Counted from the stretch's first letter, positions 7,292-17,961 are shown. The stretch: 64,000 bases of DNA from Bacteroidales bacterium (GCA_016281475.1 JAEEIS010000026.1:1-64000), one strand, 5' to 3'. Notes: a model not told the origin generated them from the letters alone. Numbers and translations are program-made.

Positions 7292-10200
7292 TTGAAGTCC
7301 TCAGTTCATAGTATAGCGATAGCGGTCTTGGCATTGTTTGTGCTGCTGGCCGTGCCTGCGCAAGCGCAGACTCCCGACGGGGGTGTCACCACCACGGTGG
7401 AATACGACGCGCAGTCGGGCGGCTATGTGCGAGTCACTCGTGTGGGCGACATGGTCATCAATCGCCAGTACATGACCTTCGAGGAATATCAAGACTACCA
7501 GATGGACCAGCTGATGCGGCAATATTGGAACGAGCGTTCCACCAAAGGCGATACCATGGCCGATGACGGCCTGCTCAGCCGCATACCTGGATTCAGCGAA
7601 ATCAGCAAAAAAGTTGACGGCCTCCTCGCCATCCCCGACATCAGCATTAACCCTACAGGCAGTGTCGACCTTACCTTCCAAGGTGTTAGCACCTTCCGCG
7701 ACGACCCCCAAATAGACTACAACGAGCGCAGGCGATTCAACTTCGACTTCGACGAGAACATACAGATTAGCATGAACGCCAAGATAGGCGACCTTTTTGA
7801 CTTCGACATCAACTGGAACACTCAGGCTACCTTCGATTTTGAAAACAAAATCAAACTTCAGTATGCTGGTAAGGAGGATGATATTGTGCAGCTCTTTGAG
7901 GCGGCACACATCTCCTTCCCCCTCAACACCACCCTCATACAGGGCAGCCAGCAGCTTTTCGGATTCCACACCAAGCTCAAATTCGGCAAGCTCACCGTCG
8001 ATGCCGTTGTCTCAAAGAAAGAGACTAGCACCGAGAACATGCAGGTTCAGGGCGGTGCCACCACGCAGGAATTCCAAATCCGTGCCGACGAATACGAAGA
8101 AAACCGCCATTATTTCGTGGCCCAATACTTCTACGATAACTACAACAAAGCCATGTCCACCCTGCCAACCCCCAACACGCCCATACGAATAATTCGGATG
8201 GAAGTGTGGCGCACCAATGTGGGCGCGGCCGTTACCAACAACCGGAACATACTCGCACTCACCGACCTGGGCGAGAACAATCCTAGTAGTGACCGTGTGG
8301 TGGGAGGACGCTCGGTGCGCCCCTCCAATGGCAGCAACAACCTCTTCGATGTCATCAACCTTTCTTCCATCCGCAACACCGACAACATCACCTCCCACAT
8401 GCAGGCTCTGGGATTCACCTCTGGCACCGACTTTGAGAAAGTGCAGAGTGCCCGTCTGCTCAACAGCAGCGAATACACCTACAACGCCCAACTTGGCTTC
8501 ATCACCCTCAGCCAGCCCCTCAGTGCCGACCAAGTGTTGGCAGTCGCCTTCCAATATCAAGTGGTGGGTGATACCACCGTCTACCAGGTCGGAGAACTCA
8601 CCACTGACGGCATCAACGACCCCAACACTCTGGTGGTAAAACTCATCAAAGGCACTTCGCTTGACACGCGCAGTCCCCTATGGCGGCTGATGATGAAAAA
8701 CGTCTACTTCCTGCGCAGCACACAGATATCGCGCGACAAATTCCGTCTCAACGTCCTCTACGAGAGTCGTGACGGCGGCGTGGGCATAGGCTATTTCACT
8801 GACGGTCCCCGGGAAGGAATCCCTCTCATCGAGCTCTTCGGCCTCGACCGCATGGACGCATCGCAAAACTACTACTACGCCGACGGAGTCTTCGACTGGT
8901 TCGACAGCGCGGCATTCAAAGGCGGCATCATCCAGTCCACCACAGGCCGTATATTCTTCCCATTCGTGGAACCCTTTGGGCGCGACCTCCGTGAGATTCT
9001 GGGCGACGACGAATACGCCAAGCAGTATTGCTTCGATTCGCTCTATACCATGACCCGCACCCTGGCACAGCAATATGCTGACAAAAACAAGTTCTATATT
9101 GAGGGCTATTACTCCAGTACCGTCAGTGGCGAAATCTCATTGGGCTACAGCGTGTCGCAAGGATCTGTCACGGTAACTGCGGGTGGTGTGCCGTTGATAG
9201 AGAATGTCGATTACACTGTCGACTACACAATGGGCACAGTCCGCATCATCAACGAGAGCATCCTATCCAGTGGCACGCCCATCAGTGTCAGCAGCGAGAA
9301 CAACTCGTTCAGCATGATGTCGAAGACCATGCTGGGTGCCCATCTCAACTATGAGATTCAGCCCGACTTCAACATCGGTGGAACATTTATGAACCTCTCG
9401 GAAAAGCCATTGACCCAGAAAAACAATTTTGGCGACGAACCCACCAGCAACAGCATTTGGGGGCTTGACCTTAACTATCGGCATGAGGCTCCCTTTGTTA
9501 CCAAATTGATTGACAAATTACCTGGCATTGACACCAAAGCCCCCTCCAATCTAACAATTTCCGCTGAGTTTGCCCAGTTTGTGCCAGGTCTTTCTCGCAC
9601 GGGTAGCAAAGAGGGCAGTGTGTCGTATATCGACGACTTTGAAGGCGCCGAGAGCAGCATCGACCTCAAAGGCATCACCTACTGGCATCTTGCCAGTACC
9701 CCGCAAGACTATCGGCTCTCTCTGCCCCGTTTCCCCGAGACGGCTCCAGGAACAGGGCTGGCCTACGGTTTCAACCGCGCCCGCCTCGCATGGTATCGTA
9801 TTGACCAAATATTCTATGGCACGGGATACAATGGCTCGGGCTGCCCTCGTAACATTACTGATGACGACCGTTCCCAGCCCTACGCCCGCCGCATTGCTGA
9901 ACAGGAGGTTTTTCCCAACAAGGATATTGCCACGGGCGACCTTGCGGTCATCTACGAACTCAACCTAGCCTACTACCCAGACGAACGTGGCCCATACAAT
10001 TATGATGTTGCCCCCTCCCAGTATAGTGCTGGCATCGATGCCGACGGTCGACTGTCGCAGCCCCGGAGTCGTTGGGGTGGCATAATGCGTGAATTGGACT
10101 ACACCGACTTCGAAACGCAGAACATTGAGACTCTCGAGTTTTGGCTCATGGACCCCTTTATTGACAAGCCTGACCATACTGGAGGCAAACTCTATATCAA

Positions 10201-13200
10201 TCTGGGCGACATCAGCGAGGATATCCTACGTGACGGTCGCAAGAGCTTTGAGAATGGTCTGCCTACCTCTGCCGAGGTGACGGGAGTCGACACCACCATT
10301 TGGGGGCGCGTGCCCAACACCCAACCCATCGTCAATGCGTTCGACAACAACGAATCATCCCGCCGTTATCAGGACATCGGATACGACGGCCTCAGCAGCA
10401 CACACGGGAGCCTCGACGAGCAAAGCTTTTTCGCCGACTATCTTAATCAAATAGCCTTGTTGCATGGCACGTCGTCGTTGGCCTATCAGCAGGCATCCGC
10501 CGACCCCTCTGCCGACGACTTCCACTACTACCGGGGTAGCGATTACGACGAGCAGGACGTGAAAATAGTGGAACGCTACAAGTACTACTCCAATCCCGAA
10601 GGCAATTCGGTGGTAGATGCCGACAATACTGAAAGCTACCCTACGGCGGCATACATGTATCCCAACGTAGAGGATATCAACAAGGACAACACTCTCAGCG
10701 AGGGTGAGAACTACTACCAGTACCTTATAGAACTCGACCCTTCGCGTATGGTGATAGGCGAAAACCATATTGTTGACATACAGGAGGCAAACAACGTGTT
10801 GCTGCCCAACGGTACCACCACTACCTGCAAGTGGTATCAGTTCCGTATACCCATTCGAGAGTACGACCAGCTTGTAGGCAAGCTCAACGGTTTCCAGTCC
10901 ATTCGTTTTATGCGTATGTTCTTGGGCGACTTTGAAGAACCTATCATTCTGCGTTTCGCTACGCTGGAGCTGGTCTATGCCACATGGCGCAAGTATACGG
11001 AAAACCTTCTGCAGCCAGGTGATTACACTACTGGCACCGGTGCCAACACCTCCTTTAGTATCAGCACTGTCAGCATCGAAGAAAACGGCAGCCGCTACCC
11101 GGTGCCATACGTACTGCCTCCCGACATTGAGCGCGAACAGTGGTACACTAGTTCTTCCACTGCCATCCAACTGAACGAGCAGGCCCTCATGCTCGACATC
11201 ACTGACCTCGCGTCGGGCGATGCCCGTGCTGTCTATCGTAGCACCCAGTACGACCTGCGCAATTATGGCAAGATGAAGATGTTTGTGCATGCAGAGAAAA
11301 AAAATCAAAACGACCCGATGGACGATGACGACCTTGTGCTCTTCGTCAGACTGGGTAGCGACTATACCAACAACTATTACGAATATGAGGTGCCTCTCAA
11401 GTTCACTGAGTGGGGTGTTGGCAGGGACGATGCCTATGCTATTTGGCCGGTGGCAAACAACGTGGAGATTGACCTTACCCGTTTTGTTGACATCAAGACC
11501 AATCGCAACCGTCTTATCCGCAGTGGCGACTTGGCCTATAGCAGCCAGTTGCTCTACAGCGAGTATGTGGGCGACAGAAAATACACTGTTCTGGGTTCAC
11601 CCAATCTGGGTAAGGTAAAAGTTGTCATGGTGGGAGTTCGCAATCCTAAGAAAGAGTCCTTGACCGATGGCAACGACATGCTGCCTAAATCGTGCGTTGT
11701 GTGGCTCAACGAACTGCGCCTTACCGACTTCAACAATCGGGGTGGTCTCGCTGCCATGGCGTTGGCTCGCACCAATTTGGCAGACTTAGGCAATCTGTCG
11801 CTCTATGGCTCCTATCGCACGGCAGGGTTCGGCAACTTGGAAGAAAAACCCACTTCGCTCGAGTTGGTGAATACCTTGCAGATGCAGAGCATATTGGACC
11901 TCGAGTTAGGCAAGTTCCTTCCCGAGAAATGGGGTATGCATATCCCATTCTATATGGATTGGAACCGTCAGATAGGAAGTCCCGAATACAATCCGATGGA
12001 TCCTGATGTGCGGCTTCGCAACGACCTTAAGACCTACCAAACCCAAGAGGAACGTGACAGTGTGAAGATGATGGCACAGGAACGCAAGACCACCACAAAT
12101 ATCACCCTTACCAATGTGCGCAAGGACCGAACTGGCAAAAGTGCGTTAAAGCCCCATGTCTACGACATAGAGAATTTTGCTTTCTCTTATGCTTACAACC
12201 GTGAACGCTCATCGGACGACGAGTTGGAGTATTACAACAAGGATCAGCACCGTGGCGGTTTTACCTACGCCTTTTCGCCACAGGAGCCAGGCCTGTTCGC
12301 TCCGTTTGCCAAGTCGAGTTCGAAATTCATCAATGGCAAGAACGGTAAGTTTATCAAAGACTTCAACCTATACTATACACCAAAGAGTCTCTCGTTCAGC
12401 ACAGAGATTTATCGTGACTACGAGGAAACGATGTTGCGCAACCGTGGAGCTGCGTTGGTAATTATGAAGCCAACCTATTTCAAGCAATTTACTTGGCGAC
12501 GCGACTATGGTCTGCAATACGACCTGAGTAAGAGCATCCACTTGCAATACAGTGCCACAGCCAATGCCCGCATAGACGAACCTGTGGGTAGGGTAGACAC
12601 TCGTGGCAGTCGCGACAGCATTTGGCAATCGGCTGCCCATGGAGGAACGATGCAGAACTTCCAGCAGACTGTCAACCTGACATGGGATGTGCCTATCACT
12701 AAGTTGCCATATCTCGACTTTCTGCGTATGCCCATTACTTATCATACGGTGTATAACTTCCTCGGTACCACGCAGGCATTGGCATCGCAAGGCAGTACAC
12801 TTAACAATGCCACCCAGATCCAAGCATCGCTTACAGGTCAGCTGCAGACTCTATATAATAAGTTCGATTTCATCAAGAACGCATATAAGCAGAAGCCTGT
12901 AGTCCAGCCCAAAGACCCCAAACGTATGACCAAGAAGGAACGTGAGAAGGCGGCGCAAGACTCCATAACCCGAGCCAAAAATCCCGACTCGGTACGCCGG
13001 GTCGAAGCGGCAGAACGTTGGGCTGAGTTGGGCAAGTTTGGCATCCGTTTTGTCACTATGCTCAAGTCGTTCGGCATGCAGTACAGCAATTCGACGGGAT
13101 CGGTATTGCCAGGCTATATGGGCACAGCCAGTATCTTGGGCATGGATCCTCGCAATGGCTGGGTGCCAGGCCCCTCGTTTGTGCTTGGCTACAACGATGG

Positions 13201-14410
13201 TCTGGTGGAACGTCTGAGGCGTGATGATCTCCTCTCTCGCGACTCGCTGATGAACACCCCTCATCAGAATACCATGAATCGCATGCTCTCGCTGCAGGCA
13301 CAGGTGGAGCCGATACGCGATTTTAAGATTGACGTCAACGCTTCGCAAAACTATCAGTCTCGCGAAGAGTATTATTACAAGTTTTTGAGCGAATGGGATG
13401 AAGTGGTGGGTCCACTGTCGTATGTGATGACGGGCAGCTACTCGACTACCTGCTGGAGTATGGCCACGACCTTTATGGACGACAGCCTGCTGTTCGAGAA
13501 CTTCTTGGCAAACAGGAGTATTGTGGCCGGTCGACTGGCTGCTATCAATCCCAATCCTATGTGCGATGAGATGGTGCGCGACACGATGAACGGTGGCTAT
13601 TACCCCGCAGGCTACAGTGCTAACCAACAGACTGTGTTGCTCACCAGTTTCCTTGCTACCTATCTGGGCGGTGATGCAGGCAGTTATGCCTTCTCGCCGT
13701 TCTTGGGGCTGCCTCTTCCCAACTGGTCGGTGTCGTATACGGGTCTTAACAAGATTCAGGCTCTGAAGAAATGGTTCAACAATATCTCCATCTCGCACCG
13801 CTATTCTTCCACCTACACGATAGGAAACTACTATACCGATGCAGCTATCTCGGGCAAAGAAGGTTATGACTATGGTGTGGAGACGGTGCTCAACAACACT
13901 GGCGACTTTATTGCCCCGCTGAGCATGGAGGGGGTGCAGATTAGCGAGCAGTTCAATCCCTTGGTGCGGCTGTCGGTGAGCATGACCAATAGTGTGCAGG
14001 TTAATTTCTCAGTGCAGAAAAACCGCACGCTGCAGCTCAGTTTCTCCAACAATCAGCTTACGGAAACCACACGCGACGGCATCACCTTCGGCGGCGGCTA
14101 TCGCTTTAAGGATGTGGCGTTGGACGTGAAGTTTGGCGAGAGCGTGCACCACTTGAAGAGCGACGTGGTGTTGCAATTGAATATTACCTATAACAGCAAC
14201 AAGACCAACATCCGCAAGATAAACCAGAATATCAGCCAAATCTCATCGGGCAGCCAGGTGTGGATGGCCGAGCTGTCGGCAGAGTACGCCCTCAGCACGT
14301 CGCTGACGTTGCGCGCTTTCTTCCAAACGAATATCAACACTCCCTATATTCCCAATTCCTATCCCAACTCGACCACCAAAGGTGGCCTAACGTTAAGAAT
14401 TAGTTTCTGA
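7292..14410 (+). CDS. sprA: SprA, outer-membrane translocon of the type IX secretion system
   Basis: A 2,372-residue SprA (Sov in Porphyromonas), the giant beta-barrel that forms the outer-membrane pore of the type IX secretion system. It opens with a signal peptide (AIAVLALFVLLAVPAQAQ), followed by repeated SprA N-terminal-type segments with the recurrent GxxDFDI/FNFDFDE and VSYIDDFEGAESSIDL patterns, then a long Tyr/Asn-rich beta-strand region. The final residues (GGLTLRISF) end in Phe, as outer-membrane barrels do. The start codon is TTG: no ATG gives a signal peptide, and the first internal ATG would remove it. No other type IX genes are adjacent. A sorting-domain cargo protein lies at 37.7-39.7 kb. 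The next gene overlaps by one base. Confidence 0.97.
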   Translation: MKSSVHSIAIAVLALFVLLAVPAQAQTPDGGVTTTVEYDAQSGGYVRVTRVGDMVINRQYMTFEEYQDYQMDQLMRQYWNERSTKGDTMADDGLLSRIPGFSEISKKVDGLLAIPDISINPTGSVDLTFQGVSTFRDDPQIDYNERRRFNFDFDENIQISMNAKIGDLFDFDINWNTQATFDFENKIKLQYAGKEDDIVQLFEAAHISFPLNTTLIQGSQQLFGFHTKLKFGKLTVDAVVSKKETSTENMQVQGGATTQEFQIRADEYEENRHYFVAQYFYDNYNKAMSTLPTPNTPIRIIRMEVWRTNVGAAVTNNRNILALTDLGENNPSSDRVVGGRSVRPSNGSNNLFDVINLSSIRNTDNITSHMQALGFTSGTDFEKVQSARLLNSSEYTYNAQLGFITLSQPLSADQVLAVAFQYQVVGDTTVYQVGELTTDGINDPNTLVVKLIKGTSLDTRSPLWRLMMKNVYFLRSTQISRDKFRLNVLYESRDGGVGIGYFTDGPREGIPLIELFGLDRMDASQNYYYADGVFDWFDSAAFKGGIIQSTTGRIFFPFVEPFGRDLREILGDDEYAKQYCFDSLYTMTRTLAQQYADKNKFYIEGYYSSTVSGEISLGYSVSQGSVTVTAGGVPLIENVDYTVDYTMGTVRIINESILSSGTPISVSSENNSFSMMSKTMLGAHLNYEIQPDFNIGGTFMNLSEKPLTQKNNFGDEPTSNSIWGLDLNYRHEAPFVTKLIDKLPGIDTKAPSNLTISAEFAQFVPGLSRTGSKEGSVSYIDDFEGAESSIDLKGITYWHLASTPQDYRLSLPRFPETAPGTGLAYGFNRARLAWYRIDQIFYGTGYNGSGCPRNITDDDRSQPYARRIAEQEVFPNKDIATGDLAVIYELNLAYYPDERGPYNYDVAPSQYSAGIDADGRLSQPRSRWGGIMRELDYTDFETQNIETLEFWLMDPFIDKPDHTGGKLYINLGDISEDILRDGRKSFENGLPTSAEVTGVDTTIWGRVPNTQPIVNAFDNNESSRRYQDIGYDGLSSTHGSLDEQSFFADYLNQIALLHGTSSLAYQQASADPSADDFHYYRGSDYDEQDVKIVERYKYYSNPEGNSVVDADNTESYPTAAYMYPNVEDINKDNTLSEGENYYQYLIELDPSRMVIGENHIVDIQEANNVLLPNGTTTTCKWYQFRIPIREYDQLVGKLNGFQSIRFMRMFLGDFEEPIILRFATLELVYATWRKYTENLLQPGDYTTGTGANTSFSISTVSIEENGSRYPVPYVLPPDIEREQWYTSSSTAIQLNEQALMLDITDLASGDARAVYRSTQYDLRNYGKMKMFVHAEKKNQNDPMDDDDLVLFVRLGSDYTNNYYEYEVPLKFTEWGVGRDDAYAIWPVANNVEIDLTRFVDIKTNRNRLIRSGDLAYSSQLLYSEYVGDRKYTVLGSPNLGKVKVVMVGVRNPKKESLTDGNDMLPKSCVVWLNELRLTDFNNRGGLAAMALARTNLADLGNLSLYGSYRTAGFGNLEEKPTSLELVNTLQMQSILDLELGKFLPEKWGMHIPFYMDWNRQIGSPEYNPMDPDVRLRNDLKTYQTQEERDSVKMMAQERKTTTNITLTNVRKDRTGKSALKPHVYDIENFAFSYAYNRERSSDDELEYYNKDQHRGGFTYAFSPQEPGLFAPFAKSSSKFINGKNGKFIKDFNLYYTPKSLSFSTEIYRDYEETMLRNRGAALVIMKPTYFKQFTWRRDYGLQYDLSKSIHLQYSATANARIDEPVGRVDTRGSRDSIWQSAAHGGTMQNFQQTVNLTWDVPITKLPYLDFLRMPITYHTVYNFLGTTQALASQGSTLNNATQIQASLTGQLQTLYNKFDFIKNAYKQKPVVQPKDPKRMTKKEREKAAQDSITRAKNPDSVRRVEAAERWAELGKFGIRFVTMLKSFGMQYSNSTGSVLPGYMGTASILGMDPRNGWVPGPSFVLGYNDGLVERLRRDDLLSRDSLMNTPHQNTMNRMLSLQAQVEPIRDFKIDVNASQNYQSREEYYYKFLSEWDEVVGPLSYVMTGSYSTTCWSMATTFMDDSLLFENFLANRSIVAGRLAAINPNPMCDEMVRDTMNGGYYPAGYSANQQTVLLTSFLATYLGGDAGSYAFSPFLGLPLPNWSVSYTGLNKIQALKKWFNNISISHRYSSTYTIGNYYTDAAISGKEGYDYGVETVLNNTGDFIAPLSMEGVQISEQFNPLVRLSVSMTNSVQVNFSVQKNRTLQLSFSNNQLTETTRDGITFGGGYRFKDVALDVKFGESVHHLKSDVVLQLNITYNSNKTNIRKINQNISQISSGSQVWMAELSAEYALSTSLTLRAFFQTNINTPYIPNSYPNSTTKGGLTLRISF

Positions 14411-15744
14411 TGAATACCGACCGTTTCAAAGATTTCGAGCCCGATGTGCGGCAGCTTGTCCTCGCCTTTGAAGAGGATGGCGGCCGACGTTTCTTCGACG
14501 TGGATGAGTTGGAAGTGATTGCTGACTATTATTTGGAGATGCAGGATGTGGAGGGGTTGGAGGCGGCAGTTGGATTGGGCGAGCGCCTGTATCCCGACAA
14601 TGGCGAGATGCGTCTGCGGAAGGCCCAACTGCTGGGAGTCAAAGGACGCTACAGGCAGGCATTAGGGTTGCTGGAACAGCTGGAACTTGAGGATCAAGAT
14701 AATACCGACGTGGCTTACACCCTCGGTACGCTTTACAGCATGACGGGCAATGCGGAGAAGAGTATCGAGTATTATCTGCGGGCCGCAACGGATGGGTATG
14801 AGTTGGGCATGATATATGGCAATGTGGCAGATGAGTATTTGAAACTGGGAAATACAGTGCAGGCAGTGCGCTATTATCGCAAGGCGGTGGAAGACAACCC
14901 CGACGAGCAGCGTTCGCTCCGCAGTCTTGTCTTCATTTGGGACTGGCAGGGAAGGTTGGAACAGGCCGTGCGGTTTTTCTCAAACCATGTCCACAACCAC
15001 CCTTATTGTAAAACGGCGTGGTATTGTTTGGGCTGCTGTTATATGCGTGATGGACATGCCAATGCCGCCAAGGCGGTGGACGCTTTTGAATATGCTCTCG
15101 CCATCGACAGTAGGTATGAGGATGCCTCGTATGGCCTGTCGGAGGCGTATATGAATATGGGAGACCTAGGTAATGCCGTACGGACGTTGCGTGATATGCT
15201 TGAGTGGACCGACAACCGTCACTTTGTGTTGCTGAACATAGGCGGCTTGTTTATGCGCACCGGCAACTACCATACTGCCTACTCATATATCCGCAACTCG
15301 CTGAAGGAGTATGACCGCAATGGCTTTGTGTGGAATGAGTTGGGCCATTGTTGCGAGAAACTGGGCTATGTGGAGGAGGCTGTGGCTCACTATAGTCGTG
15401 CTATCAACCTATACCCTGATTATGACGAACTTTGGCTGGATTTGGCCGACTTGTATGTCGCGGAGTGCCGTTTTGACGAGGCTGCCGCCCTTATGGAGAG
15501 TGCCAGAACGGAGGCCGACGACCGTTTCCTGTTTGATGTCCGGCTAGTGTATTGCTACTATAGGCTGGGACGGCGCAACAGGCTTTTCGCGCTGCTTGCC
15601 GAGGATGTGGCATGTTATGCCGAACGACTCTCGGACTTGTTGGTGCAATATCCCGATCTGTCGCAAGATGCGGAGGTTGTGGGCGTCATCAATGGGTATG
15701 AACGAAATAATGATTCTATTAACTCAAATAATCTTCCTTTTTGA
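14410..15744 (+). CDS. tetratricopeptide repeat protein
   Basis: 444 residues with at least eight TPR-like helical hairpins, for example DVAYTLGTLYSMTGNAEKSIEYYLRA, MIYGNVADEYLKLGNTVQAVRYYRKA and LGHCCEKLGYVEEAVAHYSRA. There is no signal peptide or membrane segment, so it should be cytoplasmic. TPR proteins act as protein-binding scaffolds; the partner here is unknown. Its ATG overlaps the sprA stop (TGATG), implying translational coupling with the translocon gene, and the dedA gene overlaps or abuts its end. The N-terminus (FKDFEPDVRQLVLAFEEDG) looks like a conserved Bacteroidales family start. Confidence 0.88.
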   Translation: MNTDRFKDFEPDVRQLVLAFEEDGGRRFFDVDELEVIADYYLEMQDVEGLEAAVGLGERLYPDNGEMRLRKAQLLGVKGRYRQALGLLEQLELEDQDNTDVAYTLGTLYSMTGNAEKSIEYYLRAATDGYELGMIYGNVADEYLKLGNTVQAVRYYRKAVEDNPDEQRSLRSLVFIWDWQGRLEQAVRFFSNHVHNHPYCKTAWYCLGCCYMRDGHANAAKAVDAFEYALAIDSRYEDASYGLSEAYMNMGDLGNAVRTLRDMLEWTDNRHFVLLNIGGLFMRTGNYHTAYSYIRNSLKEYDRNGFVWNELGHCCEKLGYVEEAVAHYSRAINLYPDYDELWLDLADLYVAECRFDEAAALMESARTEADDRFLFDVRLVYCYYRLGRRNRLFALLAEDVACYAERLSDLLVQYPDLSQDAEVVGVINGYERNNDSINSNNLPF

Positions 15745-15746
15745 TT

Positions 15747-16523
15747 ATGAATAAAAGATTGTTTTTGATTTTCTTGTTTTTGCTTGGCTGCCGCATGGCG
15801 ACGGCACAGTCCTTGGATGCGGAGTCGTCGGCTCAGCACGTCGCCGAGCAGGTGCGTGGTGCCGACAGCGGGTCGACAGGTTTTGTGTCAGACGTATTGG
15901 CTTGGTACGACGAACACATGAACTATCAGGCCGTGGGTCTGCTGATGACGTTGGAGAGTTCTTTTGTCCCCTTCCCGTCGGAGGTGGTGATACCTCCCGC
16001 GGTGTATGTGGCGTGCAATCCCGACACCAAGGGGGGCATGAAAGTATGGCTGATAGTGCTGATAGGCACGCTGGGCGCGCTGCTGGGAGCGTATGTCAAC
16101 TATTTCCTCAGCCGTTGGCTGGGTCGGCCTATCATCTATGCTTTTGCCGACAGCAAGGTGGGGCATCTCTTGCAGCTGTCAAAGGAGAAGGTGCAGCGGG
16201 CCGAGGTCTACTTTAACGACCACGGCAATGTGTCAACGTTGGTGGGACGTTTTATCCCCGTCATACGCCAGCTGATTTCTATTCCTGCGGGATTGTCGAA
16301 GATGAACCTTTTGCCTTTCACGTTCTTCACCTTCGTAGGGGCAGGTCTGTGGAATGTGGTGCTGGCCCTGCTGGGCTGGCTTGCCTACCGTGCTGCCGAC
16401 CCGCAGGTGATTGAGAAATACAGTCACCAGTTGTCGATTATCATCATAGGCCTTCTCGGTGCGGCTGTACTTTTCTTCGTCGTCCGTTTCATCGTCAAGA
16501 AAAAGCATGCAGCCCATGTCTGA
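15747..16523 (+). CDS. DedA-family membrane protein
   Basis: About 258 residues. The family includes undecaprenyl-phosphate and phospholipid flippases. A cleavable signal-like segment (MNKRLFLIFLFLLGC) is followed by the DedA/SNARE-associated domain. ESSFVPFPSEVVIPPA near the N-terminus is the E-x-x-x-P-x-P-x-E re-entrant signature, and FNDHGNVSTLVGRFIPVIRQLISIPAGL is the conserved G-R-F-x-P-x-x-R segment. Several further membrane helices follow and the C-terminus is basic (VKKKHAAHV). The start is ATG 15747, two codons after an in-frame TTG that overlaps the TPR stop. It is the third gene of the sprA-led run. Confidence 0.9.
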   Translation: MNKRLFLIFLFLLGCRMATAQSLDAESSAQHVAEQVRGADSGSTGFVSDVLAWYDEHMNYQAVGLLMTLESSFVPFPSEVVIPPAVYVACNPDTKGGMKVWLIVLIGTLGALLGAYVNYFLSRWLGRPIIYAFADSKVGHLLQLSKEKVQRAEVYFNDHGNVSTLVGRFIPVIRQLISIPAGLSKMNLLPFTFFTFVGAGLWNVVLALLGWLAYRAADPQVIEKYSHQLSIIIIGLLGAAVLFFVVRFIVKKKHAAHV

Positions 16524-16692
16524 GACTTACAACAACGAGGATGTTGACCGCAAGATTGACTTTGCGCGAGCTTTCATGCGCAAGGACAGGCCTCTGCCCA
16601 AACGGGGGTGCAGCTGGGCGTTTTTTGTCTTTTTGGGGTTGCTCACGCTTGGAGTGGTGGTGATGTATGTGTGGTATAGGTTTAGAGGTTAG
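16507..16692 (+). CDS. small single-pass membrane protein, unknown function
   Basis: About 61 residues starting MQPMSETYNNEDVDRK, or 58 if the second ATG (16516) is used. A charged N-terminal half (KIDFARAFMRKDRPLPKRG) precedes one hydrophobic helix (WAFFVFLGLLTLGVVVMYVWY). It overlaps the end of dedA in another frame. I do not recognise it. The shape, a soluble basic arm plus one helix, fits a small accessory membrane protein, and the overlap suggests co-translation with DedA. Confidence 0.6.
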   Translation: MQPMSETYNNEDVDRKIDFARAFMRKDRPLPKRGCSWAFFVFLGLLTLGVVVMYVWYRFRG

Positions 16693-16743
16693 AGTTTAGA
16701 GGCAATTTTTAATTGTTTGAATATTTAACGCGTCAGCCAACTT

Positions 16744-16766
16744 TCAATTTTCAATTTTCAATTTTT
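16744..16766 (+). repeat. TTCAATTTTCAATT dispersed repeat before sufS
   Basis: Three tandem TTTTCAATT-like units lie directly upstream of the sufS start. The same AT-rich word recurs in several spacers of the window. Confidence 0.7.
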
Positions 16767-16770
16767 AAAA

Positions 16771-17961
16771 ATGGATTTTCCTATTCTTAATTCTAGAGTG
16801 TACGATAAGCGGCTGGTGTATCTCGACAATGCCGCCACCACGCAGAAACCCAAGCAGGTGATTGATGCGTTGACGAATTACTACCTGACTCTGAATAGTA
16901 ACATCCACCGCGGGACGCACTATCTTGCCACTCAGGCAACGGAACGCTATGAGGCGGTGCGTAGGCAGGTGCAGGCGTTTATTGGTGCCCGTAGCCACCG
17001 CGAGGTGGTCTTCACCCGTGGCACTACCGAGAGCATCAACTTGGTGGCTTCGTCATTTGGAAGCCGACTACGCGAGTGGGACGAGGTGATTGTGTCGGGC
17101 ATGGAGCACCACAGCAACATAGTACCGTGGCAGCTAGCCTGCGAGCGGGCGGGAGCAAGGCTGAAGGTGATACCGTTCAGCGACGAGGGTGTGCTGGATT
17201 TGAAGGCCTACGAGGGCCTATTTACCAAGCGCACCCGTATGGTGGCGTGCAACCATGTGTCGAACACGCTGGGTACGGTCAATCCCGTCGAGGAGATTGT
17301 CGCCATTGCCCACCGACATGAGGTCCCGGTGCTGATTGACGGTGCACAGGCTGTGGCCCACATGGCGGTGGATGTGCAGCGGATAGGCTGCGACTTCTAC
17401 TGTTTCTCGGGTCATAAGATGTATGCGCCTATGGGTGTGGGGGTGATGTATGGTCGCGAGGAGCTGTTGAACGAGTTGCCGCCCTATCAGGGTGGGGGCG
17501 AGATGATACAGGATGTCACCTTCGAGCGCACCACATACAACGAGCTTCCATTCAAGTTCGAAGCTGGCACTCCCTCTGTGGGCGATGTGTTGGGACTGGG
17601 GGCCGCTATCGACTTTATGAAGAAAGAGGGTGTCGGCAACATCGCTCGCCACGAGGCTGATTTGCTGGACTATGCCACCCGCAGGCTCTCTGAGATACCC
17701 CGTTTGCGCATCTATGGCACTGCGCCCCATAAGGCGGGTGTTATCTCCTTTTTGGTGGGCGACAGCAGTTCGTATGACGTGGGTACGCTGCTCGACAAAG
17801 TGGGCGTGGCCGTCCGCACGGGACACCACTGCACCCAGCCTATCATGGACCGCTACGGCATAAGTGGCACAGTGCGTGCCTCCTTTGCCTGCTATACCAC
17901 CAGGGAGGATATAGATGCCTTGGTGGATGGGTTGAAACGGATAATGCCATTACTGGATTAA
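16771..17961 (+). CDS. sufS: SufS-type cysteine desulfurase
   Basis: A 396-residue PLP-dependent class V aminotransferase that removes sulfur from cysteine for iron-sulfur cluster assembly. YLDNAATTQKPKQV near the N-terminus, METHHSN-like MEHHSNIVPW, and SGHKMYAPMGVG with the PLP lysine K216 identify the fold. RTGHHCTQP, with the persulfide Cys at 354 in a short loop, is the group II (SufS) form. The length matches the family. No sufB, sufC, sufD or sufE lies nearby, so the gene is detached from the rest of the pathway. It follows an AT-rich repeat spacer after the dedA run and precedes recN by 56 bp. Confidence 0.95.
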   Translation: MDFPILNSRVYDKRLVYLDNAATTQKPKQVIDALTNYYLTLNSNIHRGTHYLATQATERYEAVRRQVQAFIGARSHREVVFTRGTTESINLVASSFGSRLREWDEVIVSGMEHHSNIVPWQLACERAGARLKVIPFSDEGVLDLKAYEGLFTKRTRMVACNHVSNTLGTVNPVEEIVAIAHRHEVPVLIDGAQAVAHMAVDVQRIGCDFYCFSGHKMYAPMGVGVMYGREELLNELPPYQGGGEMIQDVTFERTTYNELPFKFEAGTPSVGDVLGLGAAIDFMKKEGVGNIARHEADLLDYATRRLSEIPRLRIYGTAPHKAGVISFLVGDSSSYDVGTLLDKVGVAVRTGHHCTQPIMDRYGISGTVRASFACYTTREDIDALVDGLKRIMPLLD

